Source: Antedon mediterranea
Lineage: Eukaryota > Echinodermata > Crinoidea > Comatulida > Antedonidae
DNA length: 64,000 nucleotides
Reading direction: 5' to 3'
Assembly: GCF_964355755.1 (NCBI RefSeq)
Contig: NC_092676.1
Coordinates: 27,264,288 to 27,328,287 of the forward strand
A program made the translations under genes and the position numbers. The notes below the pieces were generated by a model that searched no databases, had not been told where the DNA came from, and saw only the letters and a list, made by a program, of their open reading frames with translations. Positions 54,995-64,000 of this stretch are shown here, one piece after another (positions within the stretch are counted from its first letter, which is position 1; the number at the start of each line of letters is the position of its first letter).

Positions 54995-55737
54995 CAGGGT
55001 CAGACGCAGGGGGGGTTGCCCTAGTTACCCGGGCAACACACTTAATTTCATGCTAAATGTTTTTTTTCTGTCACTAAATTAAAATTTAAATCCCATTTAT
55101 CATATATAATAACCATTAACGTTATAGAGTCCAGTTTTGAAAGAGCCTATATGTAAATTGACAGACTGCAGCGTAAAATTATAACCAGCATTACAATACC
55201 GCGCACTATTTTTCTGTGTGAATAAATTTCTGACTGTTTGGATTGCTTGTGTGCATCATGAGAAGGTACGAAATAAAACTTCACTACACACTGTGTTCGT
55301 GGAAAACCCCGTCATATGGGGTGGTTGATTTGTCCATAATTATTGCATTTTGCCGGAGATTCCCCATCATATTGTCTAACTTTTTAAAATTTTTAATTGA
55401 TAATAATAATAATTAATTTGTATTGATTGATTATAATTGTTAGAATTTATTAGCTTCTTACCGGAAGTACATTCGTCGTGACTTCCTTTGACGTTAAAAA
55501 TGTCGCGTGTGTTTTACCAGCGGAAAAAATAGGTGGGATACGATGGTATTGCTCTTTGGTAGGCGAACTATAGGTGCCATTTATCGTGAATTTTACGTTC
55601 GAGAGTACCATTTCCGGCCATCTAGGGGTGTCATTTAACCAAATTTGCTTCACCACAGGCCCCGCCTGCAAAAACTCGTTATCTACGGTTTTGGACTTGT
55701 GGGCAACCCCCTTAAAATAGTTCTGCGACCGCCCCTG
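54995..55737. mobile_element. hAT-like MITE, about 740 bp
   Basis: Left end CAGGGTCAGACGCAGGGGGG with TTGCCC, and right end GGGCAACCCCC ... GCGACCGCCCCTG. Complementary ends of the CAGGGGCGG type are typical of hAT elements. Flanks are similar A/C-rich octamers (ACAAACAA / AACAAACA). No transposase frame is visible. Confidence 0.65.
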
Positions 55738-55978
55738 AACAAACAATATTTGCTAAGAATAACTAAAGTCTATTCTTTATTATTGATATTCATTTATTTA
55801 GGTAAAAATTTTCAATATCAAATTCATCTACATTCTTATAGATTATTTCTTTTAATGGAGTTATATGGATTGGATTTGAACCCTTTGAAATAGTCAAACA
55901 CAAAGTTGCTTAATTATTGTAAATAATAAATATTAAAAAGTCACCTCTTGATAAATGGTTGTACTTAAGCTTCTTTAC

Positions 55979-56060
55979 GTGCTGACGTGGTTGTTGAAAA
56001 GTCAGAAAGATTCCCAAAAGGTGCTGACGTGGTCGTTGAAAAGTAAGAAAGATTGGTCGG
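55979..56060. repeat. 43-bp direct duplication
   Basis: Two copies of GTGCTGACGTGGTTGTTGAA followed by AAGTCAGAAAGATT. Confidence 0.75.
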
Positions 56061-56197
56061 TCCAAGGTTACTATAGTAAGGGAGTTTTGCAATCATGGGA
56101 CCTGATATTTAGTAAGTGCTATCGGTAAAATGTTTTTGTATTTTAAAAAATTACAATGTATCAATAACATGCTGTAAAATTGTTATTTAGGTAAGCA

Positions 56198-56382
56198 ACT
56201 TCAAAGAATCTACAAAACATTTTCTTGACCAAACACATCAGATTGAAATGTTACTTGACTGCTGCCCTCTTATGACTGCTGTAGAATCTGTCCGTATTAT
56301 ATTTCCATGTGAGAAACTGTCCGCAATGAGTAGAGCAAGGAAAGGCGATTACACCTGGCCAAGGATTATGAGTTCTATAAAG
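56198..56382 (+). pseudogene. Relic of MDN1 exon 71
   Basis: CAGATTGAAATGTTACTTGA through AGTTCTATAAAG, followed by a donor GTAAAT, match MDN1 exon 71 (42740-43028) closely over about 140 bp. A 6-nt deletion (GTTGAT) and substitutions such as GGGCAA to GGCCAA are present. The first part of the exon is missing, so it is not a usable exon. Confidence 0.85.
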
Positions 56383-56399
56383 GTAAATAATTTAAAGAT

Positions 56400-57389
56400 G
56401 TATTGTCACCCAAAATCATGAAAAATAAAAATGTATAAAATCAGACTTTGAATAGGCCATTTTGCAGTTATAATGAAAACGATTAAAATAATGATTTCAC
56501 TTATAAAAAGACAAAATAAACAGCCAAATTAAAAAAAAAAAATATTGTTTGCTTTAAATTACAGTTTTTTCCGGTAAATTCAGGAGGACAATATATCTTT
56601 AAATTACATTTTTGCACTTCAATAACATACAAACTTTATTTATAGAGTTGAGATAATTTTACTAAAGATCGTAAAATTAAAACGTGGAGTTCTATTCCTT
56701 GTTATTTCACAATATACCGCTGCCACCATTTAATGATTGCCGGACACGTTTTAATGATTATTTTAACTTTTAATGTATAACTATTAATCGGTATTATTAT
56801 TCAACATGGCGTTGTATTAGAACTGCCGTTAGTGCGCAGTAGCGTTGCTATGGTTATATAGTTGGGGGCAGCATACATATATTATGATATTACTACAGGG
56901 TTCACAATTGAGAAATTTCAAGCCAACAGCAACCTCAAACTTGACATGTATGCTACAGTTTGGTTTTGGAACGTGGATCAGTTGACATTGCGTTGCATTT
57001 CATATGACCCGCGAAAAATGTTTAAATAGGGTTAAAAGCCATGTGGCTTTTGCTCCATAGTCCACATATGTATTGATGCCATCCGCGACACTATACTCTA
57101 TATCTGGCCCTCTAGATTATTTGTAAATTACAATCTGGCCCACAGTATAACTACTGGTATACATAACATAAATAGCTTAGCAGGCCCATACAACTTAATT
57201 AATATCATTGTTATTTAAGTTTAATTTAATTACGTATGTTAAGCTATACAATATATTTAAGATGATATTTCAATTATAAACTTTTTATAAAATGTATAAC
57301 ATACTTAGACTATATTTTTTTAATTAGTATGCACAAATTAAAATTGTAGGCCTATGTATTGAAATTTCTAAATGTATATTACTCATAAA
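56400..57389. other. AT-rich intergenic stretch without recognised features
   Basis: No open frame, RNA gene or clear repeat could be supported here. It follows the exon 71 relic and precedes the satellite. Confidence 0.4.
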
Positions 57390-58817
57390 TTACAAATAAT
57401 AGACTTATAATGTACAAACATATGTAGAATAAACAATAAATATACAAATAATAGACTTATTATATACAAACATATGTAGAATAAACAATAAATATACAAA
57501 TAATAGACTTATTATATATAAACATATGTAGAATAAACAATAAATATACAAATAATAGACTTATTATATACAAACATATGTAGAATAAACAATAAATATA
57601 CAAATAATAGACTTATCATATACAAACATATGTAAAATCAACAATAAATATACAAATAATAGACTTATTATATACAAACATATGTAAAATAAACAATGAA
57701 TATACAAATAATAGACTTATTATATACAAACATATGTAGAATAAACAATAAATATACAAATAATAGACTTATCATATACAAACATATGTAAAATAAACAA
57801 TAAATATACAAATAATAGACTTATTATATACAAACATATGTAGAATAAACAATAAATATACAAATAATAGACTTATTATATACAAACATATGTAAAATAA
57901 ACAATAAATATACAAATAATAGAATAAACAATAAATATACAAATAATAGACTTATTATATACAAACATATGTAGAATAAACAATAAATATACAAATAATA
58001 GACTTATTATATACAAACATATGTAGAATAAACAATAAATATACAAATAATAGACTTATCATATACAAACATATGTAGAATAAACAATAAATATACAAAT
58101 AATAGACTTATTATATACAAACATATGTAGAATAAACAATAAATATACAAATAATAGACTTATTATATACAAACATATGTAGAATAAACAATAAATATAC
58201 AAATAATAGACTTATCATATACAAACATATGTAAAATCAACAATAAATATACAAATAATAGACTTATTATATACAAACATATGTAAAATAAACAATGAAT
58301 ATACAAATAATAGACTTATTATATACAAACATATGTAGAATAAACAATAAATATACAAATAATAGACTTATCATATACAAACATATGTAAAATAAACAAT
58401 AAATATACAAATAATAGACTTATTATATACAAACATATGTAAAATAAACAATAAATATACAAATAATAGACTTATCATATACAAACATATGTAAAATAAA
58501 CAATGAATATACAAATAATAGACTTATTATATACAAACATATGTAGAATAAACAATAAATATACAAATAATAGACTTATCATATACAAACATATGTAGAA
58601 TAAACAATAAATATACAAATAATAGACTTATTATATACAAACATATGTAGAATAAACAATAAATATACAAATAATAGACTTATTATATATAAACATATGT
58701 AGAATAAACAATAAATATACAAATAATAGACTTATTATATACAAACATATGTAGAATAAACAATAAATATACAAATAATAGACTTATTATATACAAACAT
58801 ATGTAGAATAAACAATA
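57390..58817. repeat. 52-bp AT-rich satellite, about 27 copies, with 599-bp higher-order repeat
   Basis: Unit AATAAACAATAAATATACAA plus ATAATAGACTTATTATATAC plus AAACATATGTAG. One unit is cut to 27 bp near 57898-57925. The rare variant TGTAAAATCA appears at 57631 and 58230, 599 bp apart, equal to 11 full units plus the 27-bp partial one. This points to a block duplication within the array. Confidence 0.95.
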
Positions 58818-59205
58818 GTTTAATTTATTTGATTTATAAAGTATGTAATTTATAAACAAAAATGACCCACAAAAAATCGAAATAAAATATTGCAGAGTTA
58901 GTAATTAAGGATTCAGAATTGAATTGAATTGAGTATATCAAACAACAGCCACCAGTACAGTTGCTTTTCCACGTGGTCCTTTGATAAGCCAGTGGCTTGA
59001 ACAGAGATTGTTGCCTTTCTTGCAACAACCGCATAACTTTATTTCTTGTGTCTACATCACAAAACCATCATTTAATGAGTACCTTTCCCACAAAATGGAA
59101 AAGGTGTGGAGACTTAGGTTAAATTGTATAGGCCTTATGGAAAACTATACCTGGTGCAAATTACCCAACATCTCAATCTCTTCCAGATCAATTTTACAGT
59201 GCTGA
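58818..59205. other. Intergenic stretch, nothing recognised
   Basis: Short open frames on both strands lack start context, splice sites or family resemblance. Confidence 0.4.
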
Positions 59206-59575
59206 GCAGATGTGGAAAGCAGCTGAACAACTTGAAAAATACAAGAAAAGAGTAGAAAAAAATGTTGGATTAAAGAATAAGCACAGGCTAAATTGACATG
59301 GATTGCAGAAGATGAGAGCGTCATTTGTATATGATGAAATTATACCCACTAATAGCTATTTACTCAGATACCTATACACTATATTAATTTACACTCTCCT
59401 TATTTACATTTACACTAATGTCTAACTAATTAATAGCTATCAATGGCTCAACAATCTGAAGGACTAATGATGGGGTGGATTATTGCAGGTTACAAAGCAA
59501 GATAAACAAAGATAAAAAGGATTGCAACCAATCAGCAGCAAGCTGAACAGCCCGCCCTCAATGTGGAGTGATAGT
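59206..59575 (+). pseudogene. Relics of MDN1 exons 82-84 (acidic region)
   Basis: AAAGCAGCTGAACAACTTG matches the GAAGCTGCCGAACAACTTGG of exon 82, and ATGTTGGATTAAAGAAT matches the start of intron 82. CAACAATCTGAAGG and GCAGGTTACAAAGCAAGATA match exon 83. GCAACCAATCAGCAGCAAGC and TGAACAGCCC match exon 84. Exon 83 joins exon 84 internally with the intron missing, and stops interrupt the frame. A decayed, deleted copy. Confidence 0.8.
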
Positions 59576-60199
59576 AAATCAAATATCTTTTTGTTTATTC
59601 CAATACGAATACATAGAAAATCTTCTTTCCTGGACAGAAAATATCAAATTGTATAAAATGGTATTAAAATCTATATTACAAAATATTGCACTATTTAAAA
59701 TTATGATTACCACCATTAAAACATGAAAAAAAAAACTTGTTAAAATGTAGAAGAATCAAACAGTTCAATTGCATTTGTCCTAACCTCATCTTGGATTTTT
59801 ATTTAAACAAAAATATATTTACAAATGATAATGCATTATAATATGAATTGTGATGTTGGTGCTAATAAAGTTGTAAATTGAGTTTTAATTTAAAGCCTTT
59901 ATTTTAAAATTAAACTGTAACCAAAGCATTATGACCAGATCACCAGACCAGATAATGCAAATAAGATGGATGGAATAAGATTTGTCAAATCATCATAATT
60001 GTGTGCACTTTTTTTTCTCTATTTTCAGTACTGTAACATTATTTGATGCTCACACCAGATTTTAAATTTTCTGTTTCTGGGTAAAATGTGACAATTTTTT
60101 TCTTGTGCACTTGACTTGAGATTGAGATATACATTATTATATTATACAATATATATTTTTTAAACATTTTACAGTATACAGTAGGTAACAAATGCCTGC

Positions 60200-60275
60200 A
60201 TTGTGTTTTCTCATAAGATATTCTCACTTGTCACCTAGCAACAGATGAAAGACGTTACTGTTCACATTAGGTAAG
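60200..60275 (+). pseudogene. Second relic of MDN1 exon 70
   Basis: GTTTTCTCATAAGATATTCT, CACTTGTCACCTAGCAACAG and CACATTAGGTAAG parallel 52790-52860 almost base for base, again with a GT donor. Confidence 0.75.
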
Positions 60276-60354
60276 CTATGTTCTGGCTATTAAATACTAT
60301 TTTTAAATAAATGTTTTTGTCAATGTAGTTAACATATTTTATTCTAAATTTTAG

Positions 60355-60444
60355 ATGTGCTTCAACAGACAATGGTTTTTGACCTCAGCCTACCAGATAA
60401 TGAGTAGAGGAAAGGCCTTACACTTTTACAAGAATTCTAAAGGT
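60355..60444 (+). pseudogene. Second relic of MDN1 exon 71 (internally deleted)
   Basis: Follows the exon 70 relic at intron-like distance after TAAATTTTAG. ATGAGTAGAGGAAAGGCCTT and ATTCTAAAGGTAAC correspond to ATGAGTAGAGCAAGGAAAGG and GTTCTATAAAGGTAAA of exon 71. Most of the middle is lost. Confidence 0.65.
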
Positions 60445-60456
60445 AACTTTGATGTA

Positions 60457-60640
60457 CAGGGGTGGATCCAGGATTTTATATATTGATATAAAAAAAAGTA
60501 CATTTTCAAAAAGTAAGATTTCATTTTAGCTGTCAAATGGTGTAGCATTTGTGCTCCCCCATTTGATAGTTAAAATGAAATTTTACTTGTCAAATGGGGG
60601 CAGCACACGCCCAAAGCGTAACCCCCTGGATCTGCCGCTG
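60457..60640. mobile_element. Short MITE with CAGGGGTGGATCCAGG-type ends
   Basis: Left CAGGGGTGGATCCAGG and right CCTGGATCTGCCGCTG are inverted repeats with a few mismatches. The interior holds an inverted pair around TCATTTTA...TAAAATGA. Probably hAT-type. Confidence 0.65.
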
Positions 60641-60978
60641 ATATAAATGACAATTTATGTGTTTTTCAATTCAGTTTGTTTGCATCCATGAATAGTTACA
60701 GTTGGTTTTTACTCGGGGTACCCGAGTCTAGGACTTACTCATTTTCTCCTCTTCTTCCTCCATCTGGACACTATTGAGTAAAAAGTGCGATTTTTAAAGT
60801 ACTACTCCTCCCTTATTCGTTGTAGTATTGAGCTGGGATTTGGCATGAACATACTACAGGGACATGTCCTCAAAGCTATAGAGCCGGATTTTTAATTTTT
60901 TGTTAATTAATTTGTTTAATTAAGAAGCCACAATGTGTGACACACACCACAGCGTTATGTAGTTATATGGTTATATGC

Positions 60979-61050
60979 GGATTCTTGGCGTAGTGCTTAT
61001 CACGTTTGCTTAACACGCAGAAGGTACCTGGTTCGAGCCCGGACGAAACC
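60979..61050 (+). tRNA. tRNA-Val(AAC)-like sequence, probably pseudogene
   Basis: Anticodon arm TTTGC-TTAACAC-GCAGA gives AAC. B box GGTTCGAGCCC and a TTTTTTTT terminator are present. The acceptor has two mismatches and the T stem one, and the A box TGGCGTAGTGC is acceptable. Likely a decayed tRNA or SINE head. Confidence 0.5.
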
Positions 61051-61265
61051 TTTTTTTTAAACTTTATGGTGAAAAGTACTGTATACGCAATATGATAATT
61101 ATACACAGTATATCTTATTTTTAATTTTTTTTTAAATACTTATTTTGTGTAATCGGTAATTATCACTTTTAAACATGTTTATTTTTCTTTGTGCTTATTA
61201 CCATATTTATTTGTAATTTAAATGGATTAAAAAACTTTCTGTAACCCACATTTTAAGTGTAAGTG

Positions 61266-61336
61266 GTTTTCGTAGTGTAGTGGTTGTCAAGTCTGCGTAA
61301 CACGCAGAAGGTCCCGGTTCGAGCCCTGGCGAAACC
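61266..61336 (+). tRNA. tRNA-Val(AAC)-like gene or recent pseudogene
   Basis: A box TAGTGTAGTGG and B box GGTTCGAGCCC fit the consensus. The anticodon stem TCTGC/GCAGA pairs fully, the loop GTAACAC has anticodon AAC, and the acceptor pairs except position 2. The T stem has one mismatch. A TTTTT terminator follows at 61339. It could be transcribed by Pol III; mismatches make full function doubtful. Confidence 0.55.
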
Positions 61337-61402
61337 TATTTTTCTTTAACTTTCTAACTGTATACGTCTGTATACAGCTTCTTTCGTCTGTACCCCGAGT
61401 AT

Positions 61403-62639
61403 TGCACATTTGTGCTTGTTCTACTTGTATCATGTGACCATAACTAGACTAGTTATGATACTAATTCAACACAAGCGTACTTCTTGATATGAAGGCACAA
61501 CAGCTATTGCTGTTTTGGGTAGACATTTGGGATCCATCATGTGGTGTACGGTATCAAATGTTTACGATATAAAATATACTGTACAACTATTCTCGCATCA
61601 GCCTTATTTTTGTAAAGTGTATGGGTGATATAGATAATTCATACTCATTTTGTTGTCTTTCATAATAATCTCAAAAAGATGTCAGACTTGTCCATAATCA
61701 TTCCAGTGATCTGATTGGTTAATAGTCATTTCTGTCTGTAATGATGCTTTAATGATAATAGTCACGTGTAACATTTCTGTTGTCAAATCAGGAACTATCA
61801 CAACTGTAAGATAACATACTGAATAGATTTCTTTACAAATCATTTTATTTATTAAGCTCAGATGTACAAACAAATCATTTCATAAAAAATAAATTTACAT
61901 AAAAACCCCTCTAATTAGATACGACTATTTATAATTGTTAATTTAAATTTATTTATTCAGGTATAATAACACAATTTACAAAAAGCATACAAAGTCTGAA
62001 AATATTGTAGTACAAAGATTGAAACATTAAAAATGATGGATCAAAAGTAGACAAATTCACAGTAAAACTACACATAAAATTTAAACATACAAAAACAGAA
62101 TATTAAAAAAACAATTAAATATAACAGTATTACAAGGTTATTTAGATTAGTTTATAAAATGACCCAATAAAGTACAGAGCCCCCTCTATTTAAATACCGT
62201 GGCAATTGCTATTTATCATAAAATAAACACAGATTATTCAAGACCAGGTCATTACAATATGTTATGCTTTACCTTTTATCCTAATATAACATTTTATCAA
62301 AGTTACATGTGTATATAAAATAAAAAACAGATTATTGATTATTTGTATTATTTAACACATTCATTACTTACAATCTTAAAGATTATTTTTTTAATTGTAA
62401 GCTTTGTATACGAACCTAATTTGTGTGTAATTTTAAAAAATAAAATAAAACTAAATGTTGTGTTTGATGAAAATACACATTGAATGAATAGATTAAGCAT
62501 TAAAATACATAATTTTTTCAGTAATTATGAATTAGGCAAAAATGGGTTAGATATGTACACAATTTATAATTTGATTTAATAATTTGAAAATTTCAGTTTA
62601 TATAGGAAATACTTTATATAATTAATTAATTTCTTGCTT
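61403..62639. other. Intergenic AT-rich sequence between tRNA-like element and TRIM copy 2
   Basis: No gene recognised. 62465-62639 matches 52985-53204, the 3' flank of TRIM copy 1 (for example ATTATGAATTAGG, GATATGTACA and AGGAAATACTTTATAT), so the duplication resumes here. Confidence 0.55.
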
Positions 62640-64000
62640 TTAATAATAAAATATTTTGATTGTGTTGTAACCCCAATTTACTACAGCAACCATACATGGG
62701 TTATGAGAAATGATACATAACTGACTTGGCCAACTAATTCCATCTTTTTGTTGATCAATTCTTTTGATAAAATATCCATCACTACTGAATAGTTGTAGTA
62801 TGTATTCACTTGCTACAATGATGTTATCATGCTCATCAACTACAGCTCCATCTGGGTACATCACCTTACCATCTTCATCTCCTCCATTGATGAGTACTTT
62901 CAGTGACTTGTCCTTGTCATCATACAATAATACTTGATGCTGTCCTTTATCTACTACAAGTACTTTACCAGTTTTTGTAAGTGCAACATCAGAGTATCGA
63001 CTATAACGTCCTTCCTTTTGTGTTCCTATCTTCTTCAACAGCTTACCACTATTAATGTCAAACACGTACACACGTACCCAATCTGCTACATATATAACAT
63101 TAGTTGCCTCATCTATGTGAATACCCCATGGATTCATCAATACACCCTTACCAATGGATTTAATCACATGACCATTCATATCACATATTTGAATGCATTC
63201 ATTACCAACATCACTGAATGCTATGTTGCCATTCTTCATTCTGTACATTCTGTTAACCATCACACCTTCTGGTAGTGTAATCCTGCTTATACATTCTCCT
63301 GCTTGGTTGTACTTGGGAATTTCATTTGTGTTAAATGAAACCAGCAAGCAATCATCATCACACTTTACTACTCCTGTAGGATTACCCTTTACTTCGATAG
63401 GAGGTGATTTGAATACAACATTACCAATTTCATTTTCTTTCAATAAATCAATTGGATGTTGGTATCTGATAAAGTTAATTTGTCTAGTTGTACTGACTTG
63501 TTTGATTTCTTCAGATTTATTCATTTCATCCATCATTTTGTTTAATACAATCTCACTTGATTTCATAGCAGTTGCTGTCTCACTCTTTAGTAACTGATTT
63601 AAGGAGCTCATATTTGTGTTTAATTCAGCGTTGATTTTTGTTAATTTTGTAATTTGTAAGTCATTAACTTTCTTTTCATTTTCATAATTTGCTTCAACTT
63701 TTTTCTTCATTTCATCTGCTTTTTTCTGGATTATTAAAAACATTTCTTGAACTTGGTTATCAATATCTGTGAGGCTTGCATCTTTACTTTCTTCTAGTTC
63801 TTTAGCATTCTTTGTGACTATTTTGAGTACATTTTCTATTTTTCGTATCGATTCATTGGCAGCTTTCTTTAAGTCTTCTGAGGTTTCCTTAAACGTATTA
63901 AATGCTGTAACAATGTTAATTAGTTCATGTTTTCCATCTCCTGCAGCATGTTCCATTTCAGTGCATTCTATGCATATTGGTACTTTACATTTTGTACAAT
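62640..64000 (-). CDS. TRIM-NHL type E3 ligase gene, copy 2, 5' truncated by window end
   Basis: The frame is open from the window edge (B-box residues CTKCKVPICIECTEMEH) to a TAA at 62640-62642. It covers the second half of B-box 2, a coiled coil rich in Glu/Lys (about 63500-63900), and an NHL-like propeller with repeats such as GVLMNPWGIHIDEATNVIYVAD and GYSDVALTKTGKVLVVD-type strands. The RING is expected just beyond 64000, since copy 1 has it. Very similar to copy 1 but without its 5-nt insertion. Such proteins are usually cytosolic ubiquitin ligases or RNA-binding regulators; which applies here is not clear. Confidence 0.85.
   Translation of the reverse strand, partial: CTKCKVPICIECTEMEHAAGDGKHELINIVTAFNTFKETSEDLKKAANESIRKIENVLKIVTKNAKELEESKDASLTDIDNQVQEMFLIIQKKADEMKKKVEANYENEKKVNDLQITKLTKINAELNTNMSSLNQLLKSETATAMKSSEIVLNKMMDEMNKSEEIKQVSTTRQINFIRYQHPIDLLKENEIGNVVFKSPPIEVKGNPTGVVKCDDDCLLVSFNTNEIPKYNQAGECISRITLPEGVMVNRMYRMKNGNIAFSDVGNECIQICDMNGHVIKSIGKGVLMNPWGIHIDEATNVIYVADWVRVYVFDINSGKLLKKIGTQKEGRYSRYSDVALTKTGKVLVVDKGQHQVLLYDDKDKSLKVLINGGDEDGKVMYPDGAVVDEHDNIIVASEYILQLFSSDGYFIKRIDQQKDGISWPSQLCIISHNPCMVAVVNWGYNTIKIFYY

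Larger units (their letters stand above)
60711..61402. mobile_element. Element with ACTCGGGGTA/TACCCCGAGT ends containing two tRNA-Val-like sequences
   Basis: ACTCGGGGTA at 60711-60720 and TACCCCGAGT at 61393-61402 are exact inverted copies. Between them lie two tRNA-like units, each followed by a T run, TTTAA-CTTT and a GTATACG segment. This suggests an internal duplication of tRNA plus tail. No protein is coded. Confidence 0.5.

Overview
This is animal nuclear DNA: AT-rich, with short exons bounded by GT/AG splice sites and introns full of MITEs, SINEs and tandem repeats. Family content (a very large midasin gene, RING/B-box/NHL TRIM genes in tandem) and repeat style (AGGCCTAG-rich tracts, many small inverted-repeat elements) suggest an invertebrate deuterostome, with an echinoderm favoured. 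The species cannot be fixed from this sequence alone.

Positions 1166-51753 on the plus strand are almost entirely one gene, MDN1 (midasin), the dynein-like AAA+ ATPase that strips assembly factors from pre-60S ribosomal particles. I could trace 91 consecutive coding exons whose phases all agree. They sum to 16,005 nt (5,334 codons plus stop). The first coding exons lie upstream of the window. Order along the protein: end of the N-terminal region, six AAA+ modules (each with a Walker A GKT motif), a long linker, an Asp/Glu-rich region with a basic nuclear-localisation-like patch, and a C-terminal MIDAS domain (DxSxS). Two introns use GC-AG splice sites.

The most interesting signal is inside MDN1 introns between exons 2 and 33. 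At least nine box C/D snoRNA-like genes are present, in three repeated families (4 + 3 + 2 copies). They have C and D boxes, and most have closing stems, several of which show compensatory base changes between copies. A gene for 60S maturation therefore appears to double as host for RNAs of the class that guides rRNA modification.

Downstream of MDN1 (51754-64000) is a segmental duplication. Two copies of a unit made of MDN1 3' flank plus a minus-strand TRIM-NHL gene lie at about 52310-54940 and 59750-64000. Decayed copies of MDN1 exons 70, 71 and 82-84 are scattered around them. The first TRIM copy carries a 5-nt frameshift; the second is open but runs off the window. Between them lie a hAT-like MITE and a 1.4 kb AT-rich 52-bp satellite with higher-order structure. 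A terminal-inverted-repeat element at 60711-61402 carries two tRNA-Val(AAC)-like sequences.

Other repeats include nine copies of one MITE family, three TTAA-flanked elements, a pogo-like MITE, a tRNA-headed SINE joined to a 5'-truncated non-LTR reverse transcriptase, and several minisatellites.
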